Program-made: the position numbers and the translations under genes
The notes under the pieces: generated by a model
Told to the model about the DNA's origin: nothing
The model's input: the letters and a program-made list of their open reading frames with translations, nothing else
Databases searched by the model: none
Origin: Macrocystis pyrifera
Taxonomy: Eukaryota > Sar > Phaeophyceae > Laminariales > Laminariaceae
Direction of reading: 5' to 3'
NCBI GenBank assembly: GCA_031763025.1
Contig: JASSKH010000001.1
Location: 16,159,142 to 16,223,141, forward strand
DNA length: 64,000 nt
Shown: piece by piece, positions 36,301-51,000 of the stretch
Layout of the letters: every line of letters begins with the position of its first letter
Position numbering within the stretch: position 1 is the stretch's first letter

Positions 36301-39300
36301 GTACGTCTGGCCAGCGCCCGCCATACGTCACTGGCCATTGTGTGAACACGGTGACCCTAGGGTGGGTCGGAGTCCCTAACGAGCGCACTCCGTTCAAAAT
36401 TCAAGACGCAGTCATTGGTTTTGTCGATCGATATCTGTCGAGGACTCGGAATCTCGACGCTTCAAACCAAACATCCGCCCGAGTTTTTCAGAAGCCGATC
36501 TTGGCCCAATACCGCCCCTAAACTGTTTTTTTCGGGGCTTTCCAAAAGTTTGGAAGTTCTCGTATTAATAATCGTGCCTCATAGCAAGCTGCACCTGAAA
36601 AATCCTGACGGGTGTCTTTGGAATTCAGTTTATTTATTTACTTTCCGTTTCCATTGGCATAGCTCTCACAGCTGTTTTCCTAAATTCCGTTTCAGAAACA
36701 ATATACCTGGTATGCAAATAGGACTTTCAAAGAAAAAAACGATCTCCAACGCTTAGATGTTATTTTCAACCTCTTCGAATAAATCAGGTATATAGGCATC
36801 ACACGTATCCTACACGAACATCGGCTACCACACTTACGAACGGAGAACAAGCGTTATATAGCGCCGCACGAAAATAAAACAAAAAAACGACACCCATCAC
36901 CTTTCACTCACAGTAGAGGCCCCTTCCGAACAAAACCTTCTGTATCACTGTGAGGACATATTAGGACAGTTTAGACATTGATGTGAAGACCAACCTGTTC
37001 TTACTTTTACGACAAGAGCGGTAGGAAATAGACTCGTCGAACGTCTCCGCGCAGTGGGAGCCGGGATATGACATCAATAAAACGCACTGCAAAACTAACC
37101 CCACACCAATTCCAAGTAGCTTTACGCCCAAAAACGTGGGTGCAATAAAAAACCATGGGTTAAATAGGCCGACAGTGGCGAAGACAAGACTCTCCTCCCC
37201 GCCTCCCCCCCCCAAATAAAAAAACAAGCGGGGTGGACAAGCTTCACTCCGCACGAGGGGAATGATCGTATCACGTAGTGCGTACCAGGTATATGGTAAA
37301 GCACCCACGAGGCAGTTGTATAATGCAGTAGACACCTATGGTTGTCTGTGGAACTGGCAACACCAGAAAACAAAATCAATGCAGTCGACGCTCGCATCCC
37401 ATGGCAAAAAAAGTCCGCGTCACAAGCGGCTCTTAGTAGGATGCGGCTCGCCGTCCGTTTATGCGACTCGCCGAACACCTCACGGCGCATGGCGCCTGAT
37501 GCAGGAAAATGTCTGCCTGGTCGGTGAAAAACCCGACATGCTCCGTCCCGACATTTTAGGGATGCGAGGGTCTACGGTCGCACAGCTATGGCCATGCATG
37601 ATAATGAATTCACTCCCCCCCCCCCTCCCCGCCAAAAATATGACTCCCTGCTCACCCCAGCGCCCGAAGCTTGCGCATCGCCAGCTTGCACGAAATCGTG
37701 GAATCGTCCACCACTAAAATTGTAAGCTGTTCGACAAGCACAGGCAATTTTGGGAGTGAAAGCAAGGAAGGACACGATAACCGAGTTGACGAGCAAACTC
37801 ATGGAACACATGACAGGCAACTCACGCAGCACGTGTAAGGGTATGTGAACGCTTCGCGGAGGACAACATCGGCCTAGGCTTACGGTAGGTCCACTGGTAT
37901 GACACTGATGTACGGGTTCGCACAGGAACCTCGAGGTACATGAACCGACAAATATTAGCGAAAAAAACGGCATATGCACGAAGAGGCCAAAAGTGAAAGC
38001 AAGGAAACGTGAACGGAGTACGTGAGTTCTTGGGAGGGATTACTGGTATTTTCATTGAGGGCATATCGTACGTGTGCATACATATATACGTGCAGGAGAA
38101 CAGCAATGAAGGGGGGGATTTAGAGATAACACAAATAGAGACGCACAGGAAATTCGAGATACATGAGTGCACCCCCTCGTCCACGAAGAAAACAAAACAA
38201 AAACAAAACGAAGCTGTGTCAGGTCACGAGTACTACACGCCATTGCTATGTACACGTACCGCTTATTTCCGCAGAACGACTGCGGACCGAAATCGACCTT
38301 ACAAAACCACTCTCTCTTAAGCCCTGCGCGGTGGTCCTACCCAAGGGAAACCCATTCAACAATTTCTGAGTTTCTTCTATTAATAGTCCAGCTTCGAGTG
38401 TTTTGTCATTGAATCGCGAGTGTGTTGGTGAAAATACATCTGGGAAGGCTCACAGGGAGCCGTTTTTTTTCTCTCGACTTGCCCCAGATTCGACAAAAAC
38501 GTAACAACCCTAACCCCAACCCCAAACCTCCAACATGCCAATCGCACGGGAAAACCCTATAATCCCGATCGCCTGGGATTTTTCTCGAGAGAAACACATA
38601 GCTGAAGCGAGGAATTTGTGTGCACCACGTATACATGAACTTTCGTTTTTCAAGACTCGGCCTAGATTCGACAAAAAGGTAAAAACCCAGTCACCCAAAC
38701 CCAAGAACCCAAAACGCCGATCGCTTAGGGAAACCCTATAAACCCCGACCGACTGGGAAATTTCTCGGAATGCACAATAGTTCCAAATCAGCGTACAGAA
38801 AGAAAAATACGTTTTGTCGTCAACCAACCGAATTCACTTTTCCATAGTCATGGCTCTACCGACGCAAGGGGTCTATATACTTGTGCAAGGCAAGGAGGAT
38901 GAAAACATCATTTTCGAGTACCTCTTGCTTGATGTGCATAGCTGCGCGTGTAGAGCAGAGGCACACGAGCAGACCGCACGACCCTGCCCGCTGCCTAATG
39001 ACATGCCTAGACTAGGCCTACTGTTTTGTATACATACAGCTGAAACGAGGGATTTTTGGGGAGAATCAACCACTGTTTCCAAGCTGAGCCGAGCGGTGCA
39101 CAGTACTCGTACTGGTCCACGGGGGGGGGGGGGGGGACATGTAATATGCAAGCTTCCTAGAAAAAAAAAAAAAAAAAACTGATGCTACGTACGTACGAAC
39201 AGTGCGTACGAAAAAAAAAGAAACGCTTCAAAAACAACAAATCGACAAATACCGGTAAATACCAGTAAACCCTTCTAGTACCGCAGTCCCGTTTAGGGGA

Positions 39301-39398
39301 CAAACTACTTAAAATTAGACTGGTTTGTCTCCCAAACCTGACTGCACTGCTAAAAGGGTACAAGTACATTATTGAAAATTGAAAAAAAAACAGCGGGG

Positions 39399-39432
<34 letters not shown>

Positions 39433-42400
39433 GGGTGCACTCGATAGGAAAGATGTACTCCATCTCATGCATGGCCGTAGTCGTATGACCATAGACCCTC
39501 GCATCCCTACAATGCCGGGACGGAGCATGTCGGGTTTTCACCGACCAGGCAGACATGTGTGGTAGGGGGGGGGGGGGGGGGGGGGAGGAAAACAACAAAA
39601 CAACCCCACCTTTCGCACCCCTCTCGAAGTTGTCGAGACCTCGGGAGCCGTGATGCTGCCGCGTACACCGGAAACGCTGCCACCACCGCCACCGCCTGCT
39701 ACACCGCCATCGATTGCTACACCCCCACCACAACCACTGCTTCCGCCAACAAAAACTTCAGGCCCCGGCAAGCCGCACTTCGCCTCCCCCACCAGCCCTG
39801 CTTGTGTACTCTCGACGCCCGCGCTCTGGCATGTACGGATGCTCTTCCCCTTTCCCTCCCGGGGGGGGTCGGCGGAACGCTCGCCACCCTTCAGGGCGGC
39901 ATCCGAACACTGGAGCACTTGGAGCAGCCTTCGTCGACCGATGTAGAAAAGGGCGAGACGTTCATGTCGGGGTGGAGGGGGGGGGTGTACTCATTATCAT
40001 GCATGGCCGTAGTCGTGGAAGGGGGGTAAGAGGGGGGGGGGGGGTAGGTCGGGGGGGGGGGGGGGGGGGTCGAGTGTGTGGATGGAGTGGGAGGCGCGGG
40101 ATTAACTTGTCTTACAGGATGGAATTCAGTATGTTGCACCTGTGTGTGAAACGTTGATGTACTTGTGCTCGTATCTCGAGGTGAGCCATTGTAGTACGCA
40201 CTCGGCGAGGTCGATCTACGGACGGATTATTGGGGGGGGGGGGCATAGTTAATAGGACCTACGGTGCACACAAAAACCTATATACCTATTTTTACTAAGA
40301 ATATTTGGTCCTATTTACAATGGCCCCCCGTAATAGTAAAAAAAAACTGAAAACTAAAATATCCACAGGAAGGGGATAAGGGGCCGACAGGTCACCCGGG
40401 AGATTATTTGTTTTGTGAACATAGAATGTATGACGCCTTATGGTTACAAGCAATGTCAAGCGTTAGTGGGAAAACCGGCAGGAGTCAGCATCGTTCACGC
40501 AGCGATGAAGCCATCTCCTTCACATATCGATCTCTTACAAACAACCTTGACGCGGCAACTGACTCCCATGACACACGCAGCGATTGTTACCGAAGCGCCC
40601 ATTGCATGCAAGCTAAAGCTCGACGCACGTACATACGTACATTTCCTTTTTTTTTCGCCTTCCTATAGTTCCCTGCTTTTTCCTGGGAATGCGCATGAGT
40701 GGGCGACGTTGACGCCATTATTACGGGGGATCATAGTTAACAGGACCAAATATTGTTAGTAAAAATAGGGAAATATTATAGGGTTTTGTGTGTACCGTAG
40801 GTCCTATTAACTATGGACCACCGCAATAGTAAAACAGTCTGTGCTCGACCGGGTACGATTGGCCACCAGGCCACATATAAATGAATCGTTCGTCGTAAAG
40901 CGAGCACGTAATGTACAGCACAGGCTGGGTACTTGCAAAAAGCAACCGAATAAGAACGCAAGACTCATTGTGGGAAGGGGGGCGCACCAAGGACATTCGA
41001 TCGCCAACAAAATATTCGTCAATCCAGCGGTGAGCGTAACACTAAATCCAATACAACAGCCCATCATGCTCAACGTTGCTCAAGGACACGGCGTTTCAAC
41101 AGTAAAGTTTCTGATTTTTTACCCTTTTAAGGAAAATTGCAGTCCAGTTTGGGGGGAGTTTGAGGGGACACCTCAAGACTTTCAGCAGAATTTGAGCGGT
41201 TTGTGCTCAAAACGGGACTGCAGCACTACAATAAAAGGGCCAAGAAAAAGTATACGCTCAACCCTTTTCCGACTTCAGTCCCGCTTTGGGGACCAACCAC
41301 CAAAATTCTAAGCAGTTCATCCCCCCCACCCAAAAAAAAAAAAAAAAAAAAACGGACTGCGATCCTAGATGGGTTGGTAAGCTCGATGAAGAAAGACAAT
41401 CCCATGGCCTGCCTTCCTGCTGCTGTAGTTTTTTTTTTTAATAGATTTTTACGTGCAAAAAAAGCAAACGAACGATAAGGCGGGCATTATTGGGAATATA
41501 CCGTACAGCAGTAGTGCTTCAGTTGAGAAGCCCTATCAGCCAAGTCAGAAATGTTTTTTTTCCTTGAAAGGCAAAAGGTGCTGTATTGGGAAGCTCCTGA
41601 GTTGAGAAGTCCCATCTTGGGAAAGTGAGGGTGACGGGAGACCGGGGGATCGGGTCGCCGAATTTTCGTTCGGCGGCGAATATTTTTCTCGCGGAGGTAT
41701 GCCCTATCTATATGAAAGGCGCGCGGGGGGGGGGGTGCTCAGTATCATGCATGGCCATTGTCGTATGACCATAGACAATCGCATCCCTACAATGCCGGGA
41801 CGGAGCTCGTCGGGTTTTCACCGACCAGGCAGACATTACTTGCACCAAGCGCGAAGCGCCGTCAGGTGTTTCGGCGAGTCGCATGAAGCGTGAGCTGCAT
41901 CCTACTCACAATCGCTTTCGAGGCGGATTTGTTTGCATACCGATGACAGCTTCAATGAATTGATTTATTTTCTGTTGTGGCCACTTCCAGAGACAGCGCT
42001 GGGTTCACCATGTAACTGCCTCGTGGGTGCCTCACCATATATACAGGGGGGGCAATGCTGGACTGTCAGAAGCCACCGAGCGTGAAAAGTATACCTACGT
42101 ACCAGGTGTATGATTATAGCGTAGTATGTTGTTGTCTTCACATTAAATCGTCCTTTCTACCCAGCTTCATCAGTACACCCAACGTCCGTCCTGATTCCTT
42201 ATCCTAGAGAGATACTGATTCTGTGGCCACAGACTGTATGCCAGAGGAACACCGAAAAAACAAAACAATAATCGCAAATTCAAGGGTCAAGCAGGTGAAG
42301 TGCCAGCGTACCGGGTACGAGAACACAACAACACAAGCAAGACCAGGAAATAAGAACAATAAGACAACAAAACAGAAAAAAAATCTGCCCTGAAACATAA

Positions 42401-45037
42401 TACAAATGACGCATGGAGGAGATCAGAAAGGTACATACCTGGTATATATACAATACCTGGCCGTGTACAAAATAACCAAAAAAAGTATTGTGTTGGACTT
42501 GTGTACCCCTATTGTACAACCAGCGGTACAGCATGTATGTAATACCTACGTAGGTACGTACGTACGGTGCGTGTATAGTCCTGCAATAACTCTCCTGCGC
42601 TTTTGAACTCAAAAATAGCACATATACAGGAGTGTGAGTGCATTCGTCCACGTACAAGCGGTCTTGCCAACTCACACATAAATAGATAGATGGATAGAAG
42701 TACTCACTCAGCGAGGTCCACAGACGGAGGGAGGACCGCATCCCCGTTTTCTCCCGTTGCCACCCATCGATATAGGCACTTTCCCTTCCCGTTCAGCACC
42801 ACGATGCCCACGTGCGAGCCCCGCTGGCCGGTGCTTGCCACATCTTGGCGCCCGAAAAAAAACAGGTGGGGGAAGGGAGGGAGGGGGGGGGAGGGAGTGT
42901 TCTCATTATCATGCATGGCCGTAGTCGTACGATCATGGGGGTGGGGGGGTGGGGTACTCACGTCATCATGCATGGCCATTGTCGTATGACCAAAGACTTT
43001 CGCATCCCCACATTGCCGGGACGGAGCACACCTCGGGTGATCACAGACCAGGCGGACATTGCTTGCCGGGACGGAGCACCTCGGGTTTTCACCGACCAGG
43101 CAGACATTGCTTGCACGAAGCGCCGCCAGGTGTTTCGGCGAGTCGCATGAAGGGTGAGCCGCATCCTGCTAAGAACCGCTTTACAGGCGGATTTTCTTGC
43201 ATATGGATGACAGCATCAATGCTTTGATGCAAATTCTGGTGTGGCCACTTCCAGAGACAGCAATGGGTTCACCATGTAACTGCCTCGTGGGTGCCTTACC
43301 ATGTACACACGACGTGATACGATCATCCCCTCTCGTGCGGAGTAAAAGGTTTTCGCCGCACATAAATGATCTAACTCGACCGCCAGCGGTGGTAACCGTG
43401 AGGTTGTTGTCGATGGTGACGGTGGTGGTCAGGGTGGTAGTAGTGGTGGTGATGTTTGGTGATGGAGGCGTTCTACGATAGAGGTTCACCCTAAAATTTC
43501 TGAGGCTCCTCACTTGACCTTAAGGAGCTCCATACTTCACCCGAAAACTGACTTGAGCAAAAATCCAATTGCATCCCGATGAATAATCCCGTGTCCCAAG
43601 TATACAAAAATATCATTTTTCGAAACAAGATTGGCATTCCGAGGATGTTGGGTGAAGGAGCACCGTTATTCAGAAACATTTTAGCGGAAATGTGCTACAT
43701 CTATCGTAGAAAGCATCGGTGGTGGCGTGCGTCGATGGCCATGGTGGTGCTGGCGGTGGTGGTGGTGGCGGTCGGGATGGTTGTCGTGGTGGTGGTCTTG
43801 GAGGCGTTTGTGGTGGCGGTAGTGGAGATTGCTGGTGATGGTGGGATGGGGGGCAGGATGTACCCAATGAAATATCATGCATGACGATAGTCGTATTACC
43901 AAAGAGGCGGTGAGAGGGGGGGGCGGAGGCGGTGGTGGCGGCAATGGCAGCAAAGGGCGGTGGGGGAGGTGAAACGAGGTGGGGGGGGGGGGGGGCTGGG
44001 GAGAGATAACGGCCGGCCCATTCCGTCACTCACCGGAAAATTCCGAGTAGGCCTGGCCCAGGTCGAACGTCCCAACGAAAACCTCGCTTACGGAGAGCTG
44101 GCAGTCCGACAGCAGCGGGAAGTCAAGGCCTTGTATGCCTGCGAGGAATCCCATCGCAAAAGGAGGGTCTTTTCCTATCGCGACGACGTCTGTGTGGGTT
44201 GCTCTGCGCGCGGGAAAAAATACGGGGGTGGGGTGGGATGTGTGGGGTCGGTAGGGTGGGGTGCGGGGGGGGTTGTGGGGTAGGGGCGGATTCATGGTGT
44301 AAGGGTCGAAGGATACAGGCAGTCGGGTTGCGGATAAGTACTGATTGCGACTTTGCTCGGCGTCAATGCGTGCGTGAGGTTGCGATCGCTGTCCTGTGTG
44401 GCGGAGGCCAGGCAGGCAGGGGACTGCTGTAGGCACGCAGTGCTTTCGTCGTTGTTGTTGTTGTTGTTGTTGTTGTTTTCATCGTAGTTGCTGTTGTTGT
44501 GTTCCTTGGCTTAGTTGTGGTGGTGGTTGTCGTTGTCTCTGCTGTTGTTGTGGCGGCGGCGTGAGTGTTGTTGTTGCGCCAAATTCTCGCATTTCACAGG
44601 CCTCTCAAGAAAAAAAAAAAAAACAAACTAAATACGCCTTATCTTCGTCTTGAAACCCAACTCACTCGTCGACCCCGATCCTCCACAGGGGTACAACAGG
44701 TCTCTCTTAGAAACCCAAACCACAACAACGAAAAAACATCTCACTTGATAGCAGCAAGGTTGTCCCTCAAAGCGTTCAGTATTTCCGTCGCCTTCCCTGT
44801 CGCCCACACCCTCCCCCTCCCCTGCGCCCCTCCTCCGCCCCCCGTTGCCGCCGACTCCACCAAAGCCACAGGGAAAAAAGCCAGCAAAATATTCCGGTCT
44901 GGAGCCCGCGCCAGCGCGTCCGCTAGCCGGAACTGCCGAAGGTGCTTATCTGGGAGCTCGAAATTCGGCGCGACCTCGCCCTGCGACGCGACCCAAACGC
45001 AAAAAAAACGCAACGGAGCAAGAAGAGAGAGAGTGCA

Positions 45038-45094
<57 letters not shown>

Positions 45095-48000
45095 TTTGTT
45101 GCTTGCCTTAGTCATTTGACCATTGACCACGCATCCCTTTCGAGACGGAGCACCGTTCCTACTCCTAATAGAGACACCTCCAACAATTGGGCGCTCATTA
45201 CGTTGTTTCCATATACTACATAGAAACTTTTTGACAATCTTATCCCCTTCCTGTTTGGCCTCCTGTGGCCACCATCTATCTCCTAGGATAGCGATCGTTT
45301 TCTCGCTGCTATTCATTGTATCAAACTCCTCCATGTCACATTCGTCTATTTCCCTCATCTCTTCTAACACATCCCGTTCCTCCTTGTATATTTCACATTC
45401 TCCTACTATGTGACTTCTACTCTCTATTGCTTTGCCACACGGGCACATCTGTGCGTCTACTTCCTCCTCCTCCCGGCTACTGGTGTACCTCTTTCTTCTT
45501 TCTGGCAGGTCCAGGTCCCCTACACGAAAGCGCAGTTTCAGCGTTTTCGCGAAGTCCATTGGGCCATGCAAATACGTTTTCATTCCTATTCCTTCCCTCA
45601 ATCCCCCGTATGTCTCCAAGTGTTTTTCCGATTCCACCTTGTTTCTCAGCGCTAGCCTTTCCCTTCTTTCTATCCTTTCTTCTACTTCTGCCTTGTACCT
45701 CTCAAACTTCCCGGCGGACAACATCTCTACTTGGTTTCCCCTTAGATCCTTCCATACTTTCTCAACTACGCCATCCCACCTTATTCCAGCTCGCCCTTTT
45801 GTTCCTTTCTCCCATACAGCTCTATCAACTATGGCTATTAATAGCAACCTCTTTTTTGGCATGTTCCTTACTTTATATTGCCAGTTCAACTTTCTCATGT
45901 CTCTATTTGTCTTGAGTGGGCGCATTCCCAGTTCTGCTCTTAATACTGTATTACTAGTCGTACTTGAGCATCTTAGGATTTTTTTAGCTGCTGTCATTTG
46001 TACTGTTTCCAACTGCTTTACGAGTTTCGCGTTCCCTTCCCATACTTCTCCTGCGTATTCTAGCTTTGGTACTATCACATTCATCAAGATACATCTCTTA
46101 ATCCCAGTGTCAAGGTTCGGGTTTGTTAGGATCGCATCCATCTTGCCTACTTGTGCCTTTTACCCTTTCCTATTACTTTTGATATACGATATGTGTATCC
46201 CAAGAGCAGTCTTTTGAGATCTCTACGCCAAGGTATGTATACTGGTCTACGATCGGCAATTCATCTTCTCCCCACTTCCAACTGAAATTTACCGGGTTTA
46301 CCTTATCTTCGTTGCAAACAACTACTGCGCATTTCTTGACGTTCGCCGTCACCCTCCATTTCCTGGTGTATTCTAGCGCCTTCCCTACTTGTTTCTGCAA
46401 TCCTTCGGGTGTTTCTGATATCCCCACGAAGTCATCCGCAAACATCAATCCCGACACCGTATCTTCCCCTACCGTGACTCCCTGCCTTGCTCCCTCGACT
46501 GCTACTATCAGGTCGTTAATATATATCTTGAATAAGTTAGGTGACAACGTACATCCCTGTGCGACTCCTTGCAAAATATCAACATACTTCGATATTTCCC
46601 CGTCCAGCATCACAGCACTTCTCGCACATTCCGTCATATTTTTCATCATTCTCCACATCTTTCCTCTGATTCCTATTTCCCACAGTTTTTTCCACAATCC
46701 ATTTCTCCTTACTGTGTCGTAGGCTTTCTGCACATCTAGAAAGAAACAGTACGTTGTTTGTCCCGCGTCTTTCCTACCTTGAATAATCTTACCTAAGGTG
46801 TACACATGGTCTACGCAGCTACGGTTTGGCCTAAACCCTGCTTGCCCTTCGCTTATTTTGTCTTCCTTCTCCATCATCGTTCCCATTATATCGTTCAAAA
46901 TCTTACAAAATGTTTTGCCTACTGTGCTTAGTAGCGTTATCCCTCTATAGTTCCCCGGGTCAGCCTTATCTCCTTTCTTGAATAAATTTACTACTACTCC
47001 TTCTCTCCACCTCCTAGGTGCGTACTCGTTTTTCCATATCCAGTTATACAACATAACCATCATGGTAAGCATTCCTTCTCCCCCGTACTTCATAAACTCA
47101 TTCACTATTTGGTCTGCCCCTGCTGCCTTTCTGTTCTTAAGTTTAGCTACACACTTCTTTACTTCTTGTGCAGGGGGGGGGGGGACTCATGCCATTCATG
47201 GCCGTAGTCGTATGTATGGCCATGTAGACCCACGCATCCCTACAATCCCGGGACGGAGCTAGTCGGGTTTTCACCGACCAGGCCGACATTGCTTTCACCA
47301 AGCGCGAAGCGCCGGTAGGTGTTGAGCAAGGGGGGAGAGTAAAAGGGGAGGAAGGGGGAGGGAGTGATCGTTTTGGCACGTTGTGCTACTTTCGCAATCG
47401 CAACAAGCGAGAGGGAGAGGGGGGGGGGGGCGGGGAGGGGGGTGTACTCGGGGGGGGGAAATCGTTGGCCGCGTTTCCATCAGTTTTGCAATTCCAACAA
47501 GACAGCTTAGTGCACACAAAAAAAAAAAAAAAGTACGGCAGAGAATATCCGCCGATAAAAAGTTGAGGTCCTCTACGACAAAGGGATAAGAGGACGTTCG
47601 TTTCGTGTACATTTTTTTTAATTTTTTTTTTTTTTTGTACGTGCTCTTCTCCTTTGCTGAATGTTCTGCTCCGCACGGAAGCAACGCGGTCGACGAATAC
47701 TTGGGCCCGCCCCCCCGGGTATCTTCCTACGAAAGGTAACGACGGACTTTTTACAATGCAGATACGTGACTACACTCATACAATTCATACAACTCACACA
47801 CTTCACGGTCTTTCTTTATACAACTGATACATATCATACCCGTTACAACCCGTTGTCCGCCCCGGTGGTATACTACGGGGGACCATAGTAAATAGGACCA
47901 AATAGTGTTAGTAAAAATAGGTAAATGTATAGGTTTTTGTGTGTACCGTAGGTCCTATTTACTACGGCCCCCCGGTGGTCTAGTGGTTAACTTCGCATAC

Positions 48001-51000
48001 TACTAGCGTTGGTGTCTGGGGTTCGATTCTCCGTATGGAGTTTTTACATCTCAAAATGACACCAGCTACTGTCCAGAGCGCCTATTATGGCGCGGGTAGG
48101 CACAAGTAGACGCGAGTCGACGAGGAAGAAAAAGTGCGGGACCCCCATCGCGATGAAAATGCAAGGCATGGGCCGTAGCGGGGGGAGGGGAGACAAATGC
48201 CTATTGTGTGATTCCCGATCTTAATTACGACTGGGGAGGAGCTCAAGAAGAAAGGGCGAAAATAATTGATCGGACGAGAACACAAAACAAAACAAAAAGC
48301 ACCTCATACGACTCCTGCTACACTTCATACGACCCAAACACTCCACACAGCTCGTACACGTCAAAATAATTCATACTCTTCGTACATCTCACGCTATTCA
48401 TGCATCCCATGTAGCACAACTCGCATACTTCATACCATACGATTCCCGACGTGGGAGACATTTCGTACATTTCCATACAACTCATGCAAGGAAACTACAA
48501 AAACCTCGCCGAAAGCACGACCCTCTTCCTCTTCCTCTGCGACGCCGCGCCTGTGTCCCTCCGTGTCTCAGTCGTCAGCGACGATGCCGCAGACTCCACA
48601 CACTTCTACATCCAAGCACCCATGCAACTCATACGACGCATCCGCACTTCCGCAGCTCAGACAGGCAGATCATGATCTATCTATCTATCTACTGATAGAT
48701 CCCCTGGTTCGTCACCCACTGTTATGACAGGCATGGTACAGATCCAACCCTGAGACTGGTATTATATATACTTCGTGGAAATTATTTGGCTCCCACCCAG
48801 CAACATGAGGTACATCACACAGATCAGATCAAGAATTTATCCGCCCTGAATAGTCTAGATCCTCGAAGTGAGAACGATCTGTAGACGATCAGTCCTACAG
48901 TAGATGTGCACAGTTCATGCAGCTCATACAATCAATACACTTTATACTACTCCTGGACTTCTTACAACTCAAATCAACTCATACAATCCTACCATTTCTA
49001 CACTTCTCGCGACTGAAATCAACGCAATGCACCTCATACGACGCACACAGCTTCACCCAACTCAAGGCGTGCGTCCACAAGCTCATAATATATACAAGGC
49101 GCTTCGCTCAGGAAGGAAAAGTACATTAAATTATGCGAAGCGGGCAGAGGTCCATGATTGAATATAGTTTTTTTTCATGATTGATTGTAGTTGCAAACTG
49201 GCGACTTGATAATGCCAAGAGCCCCGCCGCCATGCTTTAGGAGAAAACAGCTCGGATGCCACATACGCTTCGGGCCGCGGGTGGTTTTCCGCTACGCTCG
49301 CTCACATGTCGTACGTACGTACATACCCCAGGTAGGGTACTTATTTTCTTCTTTCGACATGCTCTATGTCTGTACTCGTAAGCACGAAAGATTAAGCTCA
49401 GCACGGCACAGCAGCACCGCATATACAATGAAAATGAAACCGAACAATTCGGAAAGAAAAAAAATCCCCGTCCCCTCTCGTGTAATAATTTCCTGCCTGA
49501 TGGGAACACCTTACACCGGTCAAAAAGAAAAGAAGAAAAAAATCAAACAGCAGAGAATCTCTCTCAGCCTCGTACGCCGCCCGCCCCTCTCGCGACCATT
49601 TCGCCACCGATTCGGTCCGGGCAAAGCTTCCCTCACTCTCTGCCACAGTGAGCCCCGTCGCCCGCCTCGCGTGAAGCCCGGTGCTCACCGTGGCCGTCGT
49701 TCGCCAGCTCGACAATGTTGGTGCTCAGACTGCGTACCTCTCTCTTTGAGCTTAAGCCCGGTCGCAAAAAAAAGCACCGCTTGAATCTTACCTTGCGATC
49801 CCGAACGACCCTTATAAACTCGTAGATACTCTATCATGAACCACAAAATGAGGCCAGACAGAGCCCATTCATACTTCCCTCGTATCTCGAGGCACACGCG
49901 AAGCCTAGCCACGAAAACGGCGACCGCGCTCCTTGCAACCCCATCTTTACCCGCCACCATCCGCCGACACCCGCGACGGCGCCGGGTTTGCCCGCGACGC
50001 CGTGCTCCGAGTACACGAACGCACACGAAACGAAAGAAGAAAAAAGGAAAGTAAGGACTGAAAGTGCCAAGAGAATGGAGAAAAACAAAGAACCGCTGGA
50101 AAGGTCCGGCAAGTAATAAAAGGAGGCGATGCTCAAGTGGGAGCTCTGAGAGGCCAGGGATGTACCAACCGAGCACGCTCAGAGAGTGAGATATCTATGA
50201 GTAGTTCTATGTATATATGTATATATAGATTTTTTTTTTTCAACTACAAAAACTCACTGGGAGCACGGCCTTCCCCCTCTTCCAAGACGGCACACCGCTT
50301 TTGTCCTTCCCCCCCTCGCTTGTCAGCGATGACAGCCTCGAAGAAACCGACTTCTCAGATGCGGCATCGCTAGCAATCGAGGCGGTGCTGGGGCCACTCC
50401 CTCGCATCGGCACTTGCTGCACCGCCACAGAGCCCCCAAAAGAACCCGGCAAGGACGTGAGACTCGGGCACCGGGGTGTGCAGGAAGCTGTGGTACCGGT
50501 GCTGGGGTTGGGGAATGCGACAGAGCTGGCGTTGCCGCCGACTAGCGATGTTGTTTCAACCGCCGCTGTTCCTCGGGGCACCTGTCCACAGACCTGCTGC
50601 ACGACCCTGAGGACCTCATCGATCTTCATGGGCTTGCGGAGGACGACCTCGGCGCCTTCTTGCATGCACACCACCTCTGAAAATGGTATATGTATATATG
50701 CGGCATCGCGGAAGACATAGGAGAAAAGGAGGCGGGGGGGAGGGGTACTAGATATCATGCATGGCCGTAGTCGCATGACCATAGACCCTCGCATCTCTAC
50801 AATGCCGGGACGGAGCACGTCTGGTTTTCACCGACCAGGCAGACATTGCTTGCAATAAGGGAGGGGGGGGCGGGGGGGGAGGTACTCATTTGTTGCTTGC
50901 CTGAGTCATTTGACCATTGACCACGCATCCCTTTCGAGACGGAGGGAGGGGGGGGGGGGGGGGGGGGGGGGGGATACTCGTTTTTTTCTCGCCTTTTAGT

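Larger units (their letters stand above)
45093..47171 (-). mobile_element. Non-LTR (LINE-type) retrotransposon, 5'-truncated
   Basis: About 2.1 kb remains: a reverse-transcriptase domain and the C-terminal region, then a poly(C) tail. The 5' part with any endonuclease is missing. The element begins abruptly against the G run of a family PC copy at 47172. It lies in the intron before the first peroxiredoxin-like exon, in sense orientation. Shorter 3' fragments lie at 29770-29862, 50860-50946 and 50974-51192. Confidence 0.9.

Noticed and set aside
44741..46141. A single 466-codon minus-strand frame joining retrotransposon protein to the peroxiredoxin-like exon
   Set aside because: The join is the poly(C) tail read as poly-Pro. 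A good acceptor (GTCGCGTCGCAG) starts the host exon after it, so this is chance read-through, not a real fusion.
47971..48040. Functional tRNA gene
   Set aside because: A- and B-boxes are present, but the acceptor stem cannot pair and the anticodon stem is poor.
48266..48727. 153-codon Thr/Ser-rich plus-strand frame
   Set aside because: It follows the CTCATAC repeat composition and has no domain or start context.
49685..50176. 163-codon minus-strand frame as an exon of the fusion gene
   Set aside because: The flanking exons (50258 and 44980) join in phase 0 without it. It belongs to a repeated segment, and its partner copy has a stop.
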